Source: DASUPK01 sp036505735 (GTDB lineage: Bacteria; Actinomycetota; Thermoleophilia; Solirubrobacterales; 70-9). Taken from it: a stretch of 15,327 nucleotides of DNA. This document shows positions 1-7,047 of this stretch, piece after piece. Within the stretch, counting starts at the first letter, position 1. Each line of letters starts with the position of its first letter. The translations under genes were made by a program, and so were the position numbers. Where the stretch lies: NCBI GenBank assembly GCA_036505735.1, contig DASXSZ010000107.1, forward strand, positions 1 to 15,327, given 5' to 3'. The notes under the pieces are model-generated. The model saw only the letters and a list, made by a program, of their open reading frames with translations, ran no database searches and was not told the DNA's origin.

Positions 1-417
1 CTCCTCTTCTGCGCCGCGCGGGCGGAATTGGTGGCGCAGGTCGTCGGCCCCGCACGCGAGGCGGGGCGGCACGTGGTCTGTGATCGCTTCAGCGACTCGA
101 GCGTCGCGTACCAGGGCGTCGGGCGCGGGCTGGGTGCCGAACGGGTGGAGGAGATCTGCAACCTCGCCACCGACGGAGTCTGGCCGGACCTGACCGTCCT
201 GCTGCGGATCGATCCGGATGGTGCGGCCCGTCGGATCGGGCGCCGCAAGGCCGATCGCTTCGAGGGCGAGGGGATCGAGCTGCAGCGGCGGGTGGCCGAG
301 GGCTACGAGGAGGTCGCGCGGCGAAACCCCGAACGCGTGCGGGTGATCGACGCCGACGGGGATCGCCAGACGGTGCACGCGGCGGTGCTCGCAGAGGTAC
401 AGGGCGTGACGGCGTGA
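1..417 (+). CDS. tmk: Thymidylate kinase, C-terminal two thirds (5' end outside window)
   Basis: Phosphorylates dTMP to dTDP with ATP, a cytosolic step of dTTP synthesis. The frame is open from the first base, so the gene begins upstream; 138 residues remain of the usual 205-215, and the N-terminal P-loop is missing. Visible signs are the LLFCAARAELV stretch that leads into the TMK core, the DRF motif followed by SDSSVAYQG (the dTMP-binding DR[YF] segment), a Leu-rich strand VLLRID, and an Arg-rich lid (RRIGRRKADRFE) before the closing helix LQRRVAEGYEEVARR. An internal GTG at 28 is not a plausible start because homology continues upstream of it. The TGA stop overlaps the ATG of the next gene (TGATG), and the tmk-holB order is common in bacteria. 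The family call is secure; completeness cannot be judged. Confidence 0.93.
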   Translation, partial: LLFCAARAELVAQVVGPAREAGRHVVCDRFSDSSVAYQGVGRGLGAERVEEICNLATDGVWPDLTVLLRIDPDGAARRIGRRKADRFEGEGIELQRRVAEGYEEVARRNPERVRVIDADGDRQTVHAAVLAEVQGVTA

Positions 418-1556
418 TGGAAGCCGCTCGGGAGATCCCGGGGATCCCGGAGGCGCTGGCGAACGCGACCCGGCACCAGCCCCGGGCACGGGCCACCCTG
501 GCGGCGGCGCTGGCCGCGCCCGGGCACGCCTACATCTTCCGCGGGCCCCGCGGCTCGGGCAAGGCTGCGGCCGCGCGGGCGTTCGCCGCGGAGCTGCTCA
601 CCGACGGGGCACGGGACCCGAACGACGCCCGTCGCCGGGCGCTGCTCGATCCGTCGCCGCACCCGGACCTCTCCTGGCTTCGCCCCCCCGGCGCCCAGCA
701 CCTCGTGGAGGACGTGCGGGAGTCGGTGATCCGGGCGGCCAGCCTCAGTCCCGCCGAGGGGAGGCGCCGGGTCTTCGTGATCGAGGAGGCGGAGGACCTG
801 CGGGACGAGAGCCAGAACGCGCTGCTCAAGACGCTCGAGGAGCCGGCCCCGTTCGCCCACCTGATCCTGATCTGCTCGGAGCCCGAGCAACTCGCGGAAA
901 CGATCCTCTCGCGCTGCGCGCCCGTCGAATTCGGCCCGCTGGCGCCGGACGCGGTGGTCGAGGCTCTCGGCGCCGGAGAGGAGGCGGCCGCCGCGGCCCG
1001 GCTGAGCGGCGGCGACGTCGAGCTCGCCAGGGTCCTGCTCACCGATCGGGGAACTGCGCTCCGCGCCACCGCCGAGGCCGCGGCGCGGGCCGCCCGTGCC
1101 GCCGACCCCGTCAGCCAGCCTTGGGCCGGGCTGCTCGAGGTCGCCGCCGAGGCGGGCCACGAGGCCGGGGCGGAGGAGGAGCGCCGGCTGGCCGAGGAGG
1201 CGGAGGCGACGGCACGGCGTGGCCGCAAGGGAACGCTCACGCGCGAGGCCACCGAGCAGGTGAGGCGCACGGAGCGCCGCGCCCGCACCCAGGCTCTCGA
1301 TCTCGGGCTCGCCCTCTGCTGCGCCTGGTACCGGGACCTGGCCGCCATCGCCTCCGGCGCCGACGACGTCGTGCTCAACAGCGATCGCCTGGACCAGCTG
1401 GCAGAGGACGCTGCGGGCCTGCCGCCGGCGAGGGCCCGGGCGGCGGTCGAATGGGTCCTCGACACGCGCCGCCGCCTGCGCGTGAACGTCTCCGAGGAGC
1501 TTGCGCTCGAGGCGCTCTGGCTTCGCCTGCGGGCGACGCTTGCACCAGAAGTGTGA
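417..1556 (+). CDS. holB: DNA polymerase III delta' subunit (clamp-loader AAA+ protein)
   Basis: Clamp-loader subunit that, with delta and DnaX, opens the beta sliding clamp for replication. Numbered from the ATG at 417 (379 residues; a GTG at 414 would add one Met): a P-loop-like GPRGSGK at 43-49, a Walker B-like VFVIEEAE at 119-126, LLKTLEEP at 136-143 and the sensor/arginine-finger SRC at 165-167, all typical of DnaX/HolB. Two things are unusual. The P-loop Lys is followed by Ala, not Thr/Ser. The Cys-rich zinc module normally found between Walker A and Walker B is absent; that stretch (about 60-85) contains no Cys. A charged, probably helical segment lies near 240-295 ahead of the C-terminal collar-like region. 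The gene overlaps the tmk stop by one base. The same fold is shared with DnaX, but the length and tmk neighbour favour HolB. Confidence 0.87.
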   Translation: MEAAREIPGIPEALANATRHQPRARATLAAALAAPGHAYIFRGPRGSGKAAAARAFAAELLTDGARDPNDARRRALLDPSPHPDLSWLRPPGAQHLVEDVRESVIRAASLSPAEGRRRVFVIEEAEDLRDESQNALLKTLEEPAPFAHLILICSEPEQLAETILSRCAPVEFGPLAPDAVVEALGAGEEAAAAARLSGGDVELARVLLTDRGTALRATAEAAARAARAADPVSQPWAGLLEVAAEAGHEAGAEEERRLAEEAEATARRGRKGTLTREATEQVRRTERRARTQALDLGLALCCAWYRDLAAIASGADDVVLNSDRLDQLAEDAAGLPPARARAAVEWVLDTRRRLRVNVSEELALEALWLRLRATLAPEV

Positions 1557-1580
1557 GCAAGCGGTAACAATCTGTGGACC

Positions 1581-3308
1581 ATGGCCGATGGCAGCGCCAG
1601 CGGCGGGGAGAGGGGCCGCCGGATCCCGATGCGGCTCTGGCTCGGTGCCGCCTTCGCGCTGGTCACCCTGATCACCGCGGCCTCGGTCTACGTCTTCGTC
1701 GACGACTCCTCGGGGCGGACGCTGCAGAGCCAGTCGGCCGACCTGGCCGTGGGCAAGACCGCGCGGCTCGCGGACGACCTCGGCAACGTCGACAAGCTGC
1801 ACGCCGCCAACGCCCTCGCGCTTGCGAACACCGGGAACTTCGAGGCGTGGGCCGTCAACCGGCACGGCAACCCGTTCGCCCCGGGCCAGGACCTGGCGGC
1901 GCTCGCCACCGTGCAGCAGAAGCCGGAGGCCTTCCGTGTCGCTCTCGACGGCCGCAGCTACCGGGCGAGCCTGCCCGGGAACGTCACCGTCGCGGCGTCG
2001 CCGATCTTCGGCAAGAGCTACATCCGGGGGGCAGTGGTCGTCCGCGCGGAGCCCCCACCCGCCCTGACCCGGGCCTTCGACCAGCTCCGCGGCGACCGGT
2101 TGCGAGCCCTGCTGATCGCGATCGGGATCGGCGTGCTGGTCGGCTTCTTCGTCTCCTCGCTGATCGCGATCCGGGTGAGGCGCCTGGCCCGGGCCGCCGA
2201 GCAGATGGCCGCGGGGGGCTTCGAGGTGCCGCTGCCGCCGGGCGGGGGCGACGAGATCGGTGACCTGACCCGCTCGCTGGACACGATGCGGGGGGAGCTC
2301 CGCAAGACCTTCATCATGCTCGCGACCGAGCGCGACCGCCTCTCGGCGATCTTCGACGGCCTGAAGGAGGCTGTGATCGTGGTTGGCGAGGACGGCGAGG
2401 TGCGCTTCACCAACCCCGCCGCCGCGCGGCTCGTCCGGGACGGGAAGCCGGCAGAGGCGCTGATTCCCTCCCTGCGGCGGGCTGCGGAGGGAGGCTCGGC
2501 GGAGATTCCGGTGCTCTCCATCGACGGCCGCGTCTACGGCGTCCAGGCCCGCCGGGTTCCGGCGGAGCACGCCGTGCTGCTGGTCGTCCGCGACCGCACC
2601 GAGGAGCTCAAGCGCGAGCAGGCCGAGCGCGAGTTCGTGTCCAACGCCGCGCACGAGTTGCGCAATCCGCTCGCCGGGATCATGAGCGGCATCGAGGTCC
2701 TGCGCGGCGGCGCCAAGGAGGACCCCGAGGCGCGGGACCGGTTCCTCGCCAGGCTCGCGGACGACGCCGAGAGGATGACCCGGCTGACCCAATCGCTGCT
2801 CATGCTGGCGCGCGTCGAGGCCGCCGGCGAGCGGGACCCGACGCAGGTCGTGGACGTCTCGCTCGCGGCCGAGGAGGCCGCCCAGTCCGTCGAGACGCCC
2901 GAGGGCGTCGAGCTGAAGCCCGAGGTGGAGCCGGACCTCGTCGCCGAGGGCGATCCCGTGCTCCTCCGCCAGGTGATGATCGGTCTGCTCACCAATGCCT
3001 GGACGCACACGACGCCGCCCGGCACGGTTACCCTTCGCGCCTCCCGCGGCGAGGAGAAGACCGTGATGATCGAGGTTCAGGACACAGGGAGGGGGATCCC
3101 CGCCGACGAGCAGGATCGCGTCTTCGAGCGCTTCTACCGTGGCTCCGCGAACCTCGAGGGCGAGGGCTTCGGCCTCGGCCTTTCGATCGCGAAGCGGATG
3201 GTCGACGTGATGGGCGGGGAGATCGGCCTGCGTTCCGAGCCGGGCGAGGGCACCACCTTCTGGGTGCGGCTGCAGGCCGCCAAGCCGACCCCGACCCCGG
3301 TCGCATGA
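1581..3308 (+). CDS. Membrane sensor histidine kinase (HAMP-PAS-HisKA-HATPase)
   Basis: Probable PhoR/ResE-like sensor kinase of 575 residues that autophosphorylates and passes phosphate to the response regulator encoded next. Order: basic N-terminus, TM1 about 18-40, an extracytoplasmic sensor of about 135 residues, TM2 about 176-198, HAMP about 195-245, PAS about 252-340, HisKA with H box NAAHELRNPL (His358), and HATPase with N box (Asn472), G1 DTGRGIP 501-507, F box FERFYRG and G2 GFGLGLS 529-535. All catalytic elements are present. The sensed ligand is unknown; the sensor resembles a small double-Cache-type domain only in size and position. It starts 24 bp after holB at an ATG with little Shine-Dalgarno match; an in-frame ATG at 1629 just before TM1 is the alternative. 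Its stop overlaps the next start (ATGA), so kinase and regulator should be translationally coupled. Confidence 0.92.
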   Translation: MADGSASGGERGRRIPMRLWLGAAFALVTLITAASVYVFVDDSSGRTLQSQSADLAVGKTARLADDLGNVDKLHAANALALANTGNFEAWAVNRHGNPFAPGQDLAALATVQQKPEAFRVALDGRSYRASLPGNVTVAASPIFGKSYIRGAVVVRAEPPPALTRAFDQLRGDRLRALLIAIGIGVLVGFFVSSLIAIRVRRLARAAEQMAAGGFEVPLPPGGGDEIGDLTRSLDTMRGELRKTFIMLATERDRLSAIFDGLKEAVIVVGEDGEVRFTNPAAARLVRDGKPAEALIPSLRRAAEGGSAEIPVLSIDGRVYGVQARRVPAEHAVLLVVRDRTEELKREQAEREFVSNAAHELRNPLAGIMSGIEVLRGGAKEDPEARDRFLARLADDAERMTRLTQSLLMLARVEAAGERDPTQVVDVSLAAEEAAQSVETPEGVELKPEVEPDLVAEGDPVLLRQVMIGLLTNAWTHTTPPGTVTLRASRGEEKTVMIEVQDTGRGIPADEQDRVFERFYRGSANLEGEGFGLGLSIAKRMVDVMGGEIGLRSEPGEGTTFWVRLQAAKPTPTPVA

Positions 3309-4021
3309 ATCCCGCGCCACCGGCCGCGAGCCGCATCCTGGTCGTCGACGACGAGCTCTCGGTCCGCGAGTCGGTCGGCTACGCGCTCGAGCAGGAGGGC
3401 TTCCAGGTCACGCTGGCGGCGAACGGCGAGGAGGCCGAAGGACAGATCTCCGACGACTCCTTCGACCTGCTGATCCTGGACATCATGATGCCGGGCAAGA
3501 GCGGACTGGACATCTGCCGCGAGGTGCGCGCGCACAGCCCGGTGCCGATCATCCTGCTGACGGCCAAGGACGCCGAGGTCGACAAGGTCGTCGGGCTCGA
3601 GGTGGGCGCCGACGACTACGTCACCAAGCCGTTCTCGGTCCGCGAACTGCTCGGCAGGGTTCGCGCGCAGCTCCGCCGCCGCGAGCTCGATCGCTCGAGC
3701 GGCGCCGAGGGCACCGCGATCGAGTCCGGGCCGGTCTCGATCGACCTCGCCCGGCACCTGGTCACGGTCCGGGGTGAGCCGATCAACCTGACGCGCTCCG
3801 AGTTCCAGGTGCTGCGTCTGCTGGCGGAGAACCCGGGGCAGGTCTTCTCTCGCAAGGAGATCATGGAGGAGCTCTGGCAGACCGAGTTCAGGGGCGACGT
3901 GCGCGCCTGCGATGTCCACATCTCGAACCTCCGTCAAAAGGTCGAGCGCGACCCGCAGAACCCCGAGCTGGTGCTCACCGTGCGGCGGGTGGGCTACCGC
4001 TTCGCCGAGGACACCTCGTAG
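3305..4021 (+). CDS. OmpR/PhoB-family response regulator
   Basis: DNA-binding partner of the preceding kinase, 238 residues, the normal length for the family. The receiver domain (about 10-125) has the acidic pair Asp15/Asp16, phosphoacceptor Asp59 in LLILDIMMPG, Thr86 in ILLTAKD and Lys108 in VTKPF. The C-terminal winged helix (about 140-235) shows NLTRSEFQVLRLLAENPGQV, a recognition region around VRACDVHISNLRQKVE, and the closing VRRVGYRFAE hairpin. The start ATG overlaps the kinase TGA by four bases. The last 28 bp overlap, tail to tail, the end of a minus-strand glyoxalase-family gene. Paralogues such as PhoP, MtrA or RegX3 cannot be told apart here, so no symbol is given. Target promoters are unknown. 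Confidence 0.95.
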   Translation: MNPAPPAASRILVVDDELSVRESVGYALEQEGFQVTLAANGEEAEGQISDDSFDLLILDIMMPGKSGLDICREVRAHSPVPIILLTAKDAEVDKVVGLEVGADDYVTKPFSVRELLGRVRAQLRRRELDRSSGAEGTAIESGPVSIDLARHLVTVRGEPINLTRSEFQVLRLLAENPGQVFSRKEIMEELWQTEFRGDVRACDVHISNLRQKVERDPQNPELVLTVRRVGYRFAEDTS

Positions 4022-4407
4022 TCCTCGAGGCCGCTATTCGCGCTCCAGCCCTTCGACTGCCAGAAGGCGATCTCGCCGCCGTCCGGCGCGCGGACCACGC
4101 TGCGCCAGCCGGCCGGGCCCTCACGCGGCCCGAGGAGGACGGATCCGCCCAGCCGCTCCGCTTGCTCCGTGGCCGAGTCGACCTCGGGGACGGATACGTA
4201 GGGGAGCCACAGCGCCCGGTCGGTGCCGCACTCGACGATCCCGCCGCTCGGCCCGTTGCCGAGGTCGAGCGCAAGATAGGAGCGCTCCGCGGCCTCGATC
4301 AGCTCGGGACGCCAGCCGAGCAGCCTCGAGTAGAACGATCTCGCGCGGGCCAGGTCCGGCGTGTGCAGCTCCAGGTGTGCGAGGGGTCGTGGGGATGTGG
4401 AAGGCAT
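3994..4407 (-). CDS. Glyoxalase/bleomycin-resistance (VOC) family protein
   Basis: Single-domain vicinal oxygen chelate protein of 137 residues. Two beta-alpha-beta-beta-beta modules can be traced: HLELHTPDLARARSFYSRLLGW at about 11-32 with candidate metal-ligand His11 or His15, and LWLPYVSVPEVDSATEQAERLGG at about 67-88, ending in the family-typical DGGEIAFWQ with Glu112. The pattern resembles the stand-alone glyoxalase-like proteins of actinobacteria (CFP30B/Rv0577-type repeats, one repeat here). The substrate cannot be read from sequence; such proteins act on or bind methylglyoxal-type or other small electrophilic compounds, or antibiotics. It is divergent to the sigma factor gene with 85 bp between the two starts. 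Its 3' end overlaps the response regulator by 28 bp with no room for a terminator. No strong ribosome site precedes the ATG. Confidence 0.85.
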   Translation of the reverse strand: MPSTSPRPLAHLELHTPDLARARSFYSRLLGWRPELIEAAERSYLALDLGNGPSGGIVECGTDRALWLPYVSVPEVDSATEQAERLGGSVLLGPREGPAGWRSVVRAPDGGEIAFWQSKGWSANSGLEDYEVSSAKR

Positions 4408-4454
4408 CTCGAACGTTTAGATCCGGGTGATGCGCCGAATCCATCGCCGAGCGA

Positions 4455-4482
4455 TTGATCGGGGGACCTCGCCGGGTCTAAT
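4455..4482 (+). promoter_or_regulatory. Candidate sigma-70-type promoter for the ECF sigma gene
   Basis: TTGATC at 4455-4460 and TCTAAT at 4477-4482 are separated by 16 bp and match the housekeeping -35/-10 consensus at four and five of six positions. The -10 box ends only 10 bases before the ATG at 4493, so transcription would begin at or just before the start codon, giving a leaderless or almost leaderless mRNA. This is a by-eye match in an 85-bp divergent spacer; random matches are possible. Confidence 0.35.
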
Positions 4483-4492
4483 GGGGTGAGGC

Positions 4493-5551
4493 ATGAGCTC
4501 GAGATCCGACAACCCCCGAGAGCAGGAGCTGCTCGCCGCCGCCCAGGCCGGCGACGAGGGCGCCTTCGGGCGCCTGATCGAGCCCTACCGCGGTGAGCTC
4601 CAGGCGCACGCCTACCGGATGCTGGGCTCGCTTCACGACGCCGAGGACGCCATGCAGGAGACCCTGCTGCGCGCCTGGCGCGGGATCGCCCGCTTCGAAG
4701 GCCGCAGCTCGCTGCGCTCCTGGCTCTACACGATCGCGACCAACAGCTCGTTGAGGCTGATCGAGCGCCGGCCGAAGCGCGTCCTGCCCATCGAGTTCGG
4801 GCCGCCGGCCGACCCGCATGGCGAGGTCGGCAAGCCGCTGGTGGAATCGACCTGGGTCGAGCCGTATCCGGATGAGCGGCTCCCGGCGGATGACGGATCG
4901 GCCTCGCCCGAGGCCCGCTACGAGCAGCGCGAGAGCGTGGAGCTCGCATTCACGGCGGCCCTCCAGCACCTGCCCCCGCGGCAGCGCGCGGCCCTGATCC
5001 TGACCGACGTCCTCGGGTTCTCCCCCGGCGAGGTCGCCGAGGCTCTCGACGCTACCCCCGCCTCGATCTACAGCGCACTGCAGAGGGCGCGGAAGGCGAC
5101 CGAGGAGCAGTTTCCAGACCGCAGCCAGCAGGAGACCCTCGGAGAGATCGGCGACGAGCACGTGCGCGAGATCGTCGACCGCTTCATGGAGGCCTGGGAG
5201 GCCGCGGACGTCGAGAAGATTCGTGCGCTGCTGACCGACGACTGCGTGCTGGCGATGCCGCCCTGGGCCGAGTGGTTCGACGGCCGGGACGCAGTGCTCG
5301 AGTTCCTGCCCCGCGGGCCGTGGGGCCCCGAAAAGCACTGGAAGCTCCTGCCGACCACGGCCAATGGCCAGCCCGCTCTCGGCTGCTACGTCGGCTACGG
5401 AGACGGGCCGCTGAAGGCCGAAGGGCTGGTCGTCCTCGACTTCGCCGGCGACGGCCAGATCAACCAGATCACCTCGTTCCGGGATCAGGACCTGTTCCCG
5501 AAGTTTGACCTGCCCATAGCGATGGATTCGGAGGCCTCCTCGGATCTCTAG
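4493..5551 (+). CDS. ECF RNA polymerase sigma factor with C-terminal SnoaL-like domain (SigG/TIGR02960-like)
   Basis: Alternative sigma factor of 352 residues, far longer than a plain ECF protein (about 170-200). Sigma-2 lies at about 25-95 (LIEPYRGELQAHAYRMLGS, DAEDAMQETLLRAWR, FEGRSSLRSWLYTIATN), a linker with the subgroup motif WVEPYPDE at 121-128, and sigma-4 at about 147-200 (LPPRQRAALILTDVLGFS, SIYSALQRARK). Residues about 222-340 form a SnoaL/NTF2-like domain (VDRFMEAWEAADVEKIRALL, MPPWAEWFDGRDAV) ending in a DxD-rich tail. In related groups this domain replaces a separate anti-sigma factor and modulates activity; no anti-sigma gene is seen nearby. It is close to mycobacterial SigG in domain layout and motifs. 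The start ATG follows GGGGTGAGG closely. It probably drives itself, the divergent VOC gene or the downstream exporter, but this is inference. Confidence 0.9.
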   Translation: MSSRSDNPREQELLAAAQAGDEGAFGRLIEPYRGELQAHAYRMLGSLHDAEDAMQETLLRAWRGIARFEGRSSLRSWLYTIATNSSLRLIERRPKRVLPIEFGPPADPHGEVGKPLVESTWVEPYPDERLPADDGSASPEARYEQRESVELAFTAALQHLPPRQRAALILTDVLGFSPGEVAEALDATPASIYSALQRARKATEEQFPDRSQQETLGEIGDEHVREIVDRFMEAWEAADVEKIRALLTDDCVLAMPPWAEWFDGRDAVLEFLPRGPWGPEKHWKLLPTTANGQPALGCYVGYGDGPLKAEGLVVLDFAGDGQINQITSFRDQDLFPKFDLPIAMDSEASSDL

Positions 5552-5584
5552 GTGCAAAGAGGCGAGACAGACAGCCTCACACCG

Positions 5585-5591
5585 AAAGGGG
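5585..5591 (+). promoter_or_regulatory. Ribosome binding site fixing the MFS transporter start
   Basis: AAAGGGG sits five bases ahead of the ATG at 5597. It supports this start over an in-frame GTG at 5552, which directly abuts the sigma-factor stop and would add 15 polar residues that are atypical for the family. Confidence 0.6.
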
Positions 5592-5596
5592 ATCCG

Positions 5597-7030
5597 ATGA
5601 GTCCCGTCACAGACAAGACAAAGAAATCGATCGCGTGGGTCGTGGTCCTGACCGGGATCGGATCCTTCATGGGGGCGCTCGACACGCTGGTCGTCTCGAC
5701 CGCGCTGCCGACCATCCGCCTCGACCTGGGCGCCTCGGTGTCCGGCCTCGAGTGGACGGTCAACGCCTACAACCTGAGCTTCGCGGTGATGCTGATCACC
5801 GCGGCCGCCCTGGGCGATCGCTTCGGGCGGCGGCGCCTTTACGCCTTCGGGCTGGTCGGGTTCGCGGTCGCGTCCGCCGGGTCCGCGCTCGCGCCGAGCG
5901 TCGGCTTCCTGATCTTCGCCCGGGCCCTGCAGGGCGTCGCGGCCGCCTTCATTCTCTCGCTCGGCCTGGCGCTGCTCAGCGCGGCCTTCCCGGCCGAGAA
6001 GCGTGGCACGGCGATCGGGCTGTTCAGTGCGGTCACCGGCCTCGCCGTCGCGAGCGGCCCGCTCGTCGGCGGCGCCGTGGTCAACGGACTCGACTGGAGC
6101 TGGATCTTCTGGCTCAACGTGCCGATCGGCCTGATCGCCGCGCCGCTCGTCCTCACCCGCATGCGGGAGAGCTACGGCCCGGACAGCGCCCTCGATCTAC
6201 CCGGCCTGGGCCTGATCTCGGCCGCGGCCTTCGGAATCGTCTGGGGGCTGGTGCGCGGGAACTCGGCGGGCTGGGACAGCCTCGAGGTGATCGGGACGCT
6301 GCTGGCCGGCGTGCTGCTCGCGGCCGCCTTCATCGCCTGGGAGCGGCGGACGACGGATCCGATGATCCCGATCGGCTTCTTCCGCTCGAGGGCTTTCGCG
6401 GCGGGCAACCTGGCCATCTTCACCGTGCTCGGGTCGCTCTTCGCCGAGGTCTACTTCTTCTCCCAACTGCTCCAGAACGCGATGGGCTACGACGCGCTCG
6501 GCGCGGGGCTGCGGTTGATCCCCTGGACCGCGACATTCCTCGTCGTCGGCCCCATCGCAGGTGCCCTGACCGACCGGATCGGCGAGCGGCCGCTGATGGT
6601 CTCGGGGCTGCTGATCCAGGCCGGCGCTTCGGTCTGGATCGCGCTGATCGCGAGCACGGACATGGCGTACTCGCAGCTGGTCATCCCGCTGGTTGTCGCC
6701 GGCGTCGGCATCTCGATGGCGCTCCCCTCGGCCCAGAACTCGGTGCTCGGGTCCGTCTCCGAGGAGGCAGTCGGCAAGGCGGCCGGCACCAACACCGTGA
6801 TGCGCGAGCTCGGTGGCGTATTCGGCATCGCTGTCGCCGTGGCGGTGTTCGCCGCCGCCGGCAGCTACGCGACGCCGCAGACGTTCATCGACGGTTTCGG
6901 CCCCGCGATCGGCGTGGCGGCCGGTATCGCGCTGGTCGGCGCGGTCGCCGGCACCTTCCTGCCCGGCCACGGGCAGCAGATGGAGCTGATCGGCACCGCC
7001 ACCGCAACCCCGGCGCTCGAGACCGAGTGA
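5597..7030 (+). CDS. MFS drug/solute exporter, DHA2 (EmrB/QacA, 14-TMS) family
   Basis: Proton-driven efflux permease of 477 residues in the cytoplasmic membrane. The first helix carries the DHA2 signature around Asp29 (GALDTLVVSTALPTIRLDL, 26-44). The loop 2-3 motif A reads LGDRFGRRR at 72-80, and antiporter motif C is GLAVASGPLVGGAV at 148-161. The total length and the count of hydrophobic stretches fit 14 helices, although I did not run a predictor. The C-terminus is short and polar. The ATG follows AAAGGGG. It lies 45 bp behind the ECF sigma factor and 17 bp ahead of the small barrel-like gene, so the three are probably one transcript. The substrate is unknown; export of a toxic or signalling compound fits the neighbours. 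Confidence 0.9.
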   Translation: MSPVTDKTKKSIAWVVVLTGIGSFMGALDTLVVSTALPTIRLDLGASVSGLEWTVNAYNLSFAVMLITAAALGDRFGRRRLYAFGLVGFAVASAGSALAPSVGFLIFARALQGVAAAFILSLGLALLSAAFPAEKRGTAIGLFSAVTGLAVASGPLVGGAVVNGLDWSWIFWLNVPIGLIAAPLVLTRMRESYGPDSALDLPGLGLISAAAFGIVWGLVRGNSAGWDSLEVIGTLLAGVLLAAAFIAWERRTTDPMIPIGFFRSRAFAAGNLAIFTVLGSLFAEVYFFSQLLQNAMGYDALGAGLRLIPWTATFLVVGPIAGALTDRIGERPLMVSGLLIQAGASVWIALIASTDMAYSQLVIPLVVAGVGISMALPSAQNSVLGSVSEEAVGKAAGTNTVMRELGGVFGIAVAVAVFAAAGSYATPQTFIDGFGPAIGVAAGIALVGAVAGTFLPGHGQQMELIGTATATPALETE

Positions 7031-7035
7031 CGGGC

Positions 7036-7043
7036 AAGGAGGA
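7036..7043 (+). promoter_or_regulatory. Strong ribosome binding site for the 104-residue protein
   Basis: AAGGAGGA lies four bases before the ATG at 7048, a near-perfect Shine-Dalgarno sequence. It shows that the short gene, hidden at the end of a long out-of-frame open reading frame through the exporter, is genuinely translated from 7048. Confidence 0.75.
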
Positions 7044-7047
7044 AACG

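Noticed and set aside
303..3320. A 1005-codon open frame on the minus strand
   Set aside because: It lies antisense to tmk, holB and the histidine kinase, all with clear motifs. Long antisense frames arise by chance in GC-rich coding DNA, and its product is low-complexity (Arg, Gly, Leu, Ala-rich) with no recognisable domain.
4478..5557. A 359-codon minus-strand frame opposite the sigma factor
   Set aside because: It mirrors a gene with strong sigma-2, sigma-4 and SnoaL motifs, and has no ribosome site or recognisable domain.
5635..7047. Long plus-strand frame running through the exporter gene into the 104-residue gene
   Set aside because: The first 470 codons are an Arg/Gly-rich shadow of the exporter. 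Only the part after the ribosome site at 7036-7043 is real coding sequence.
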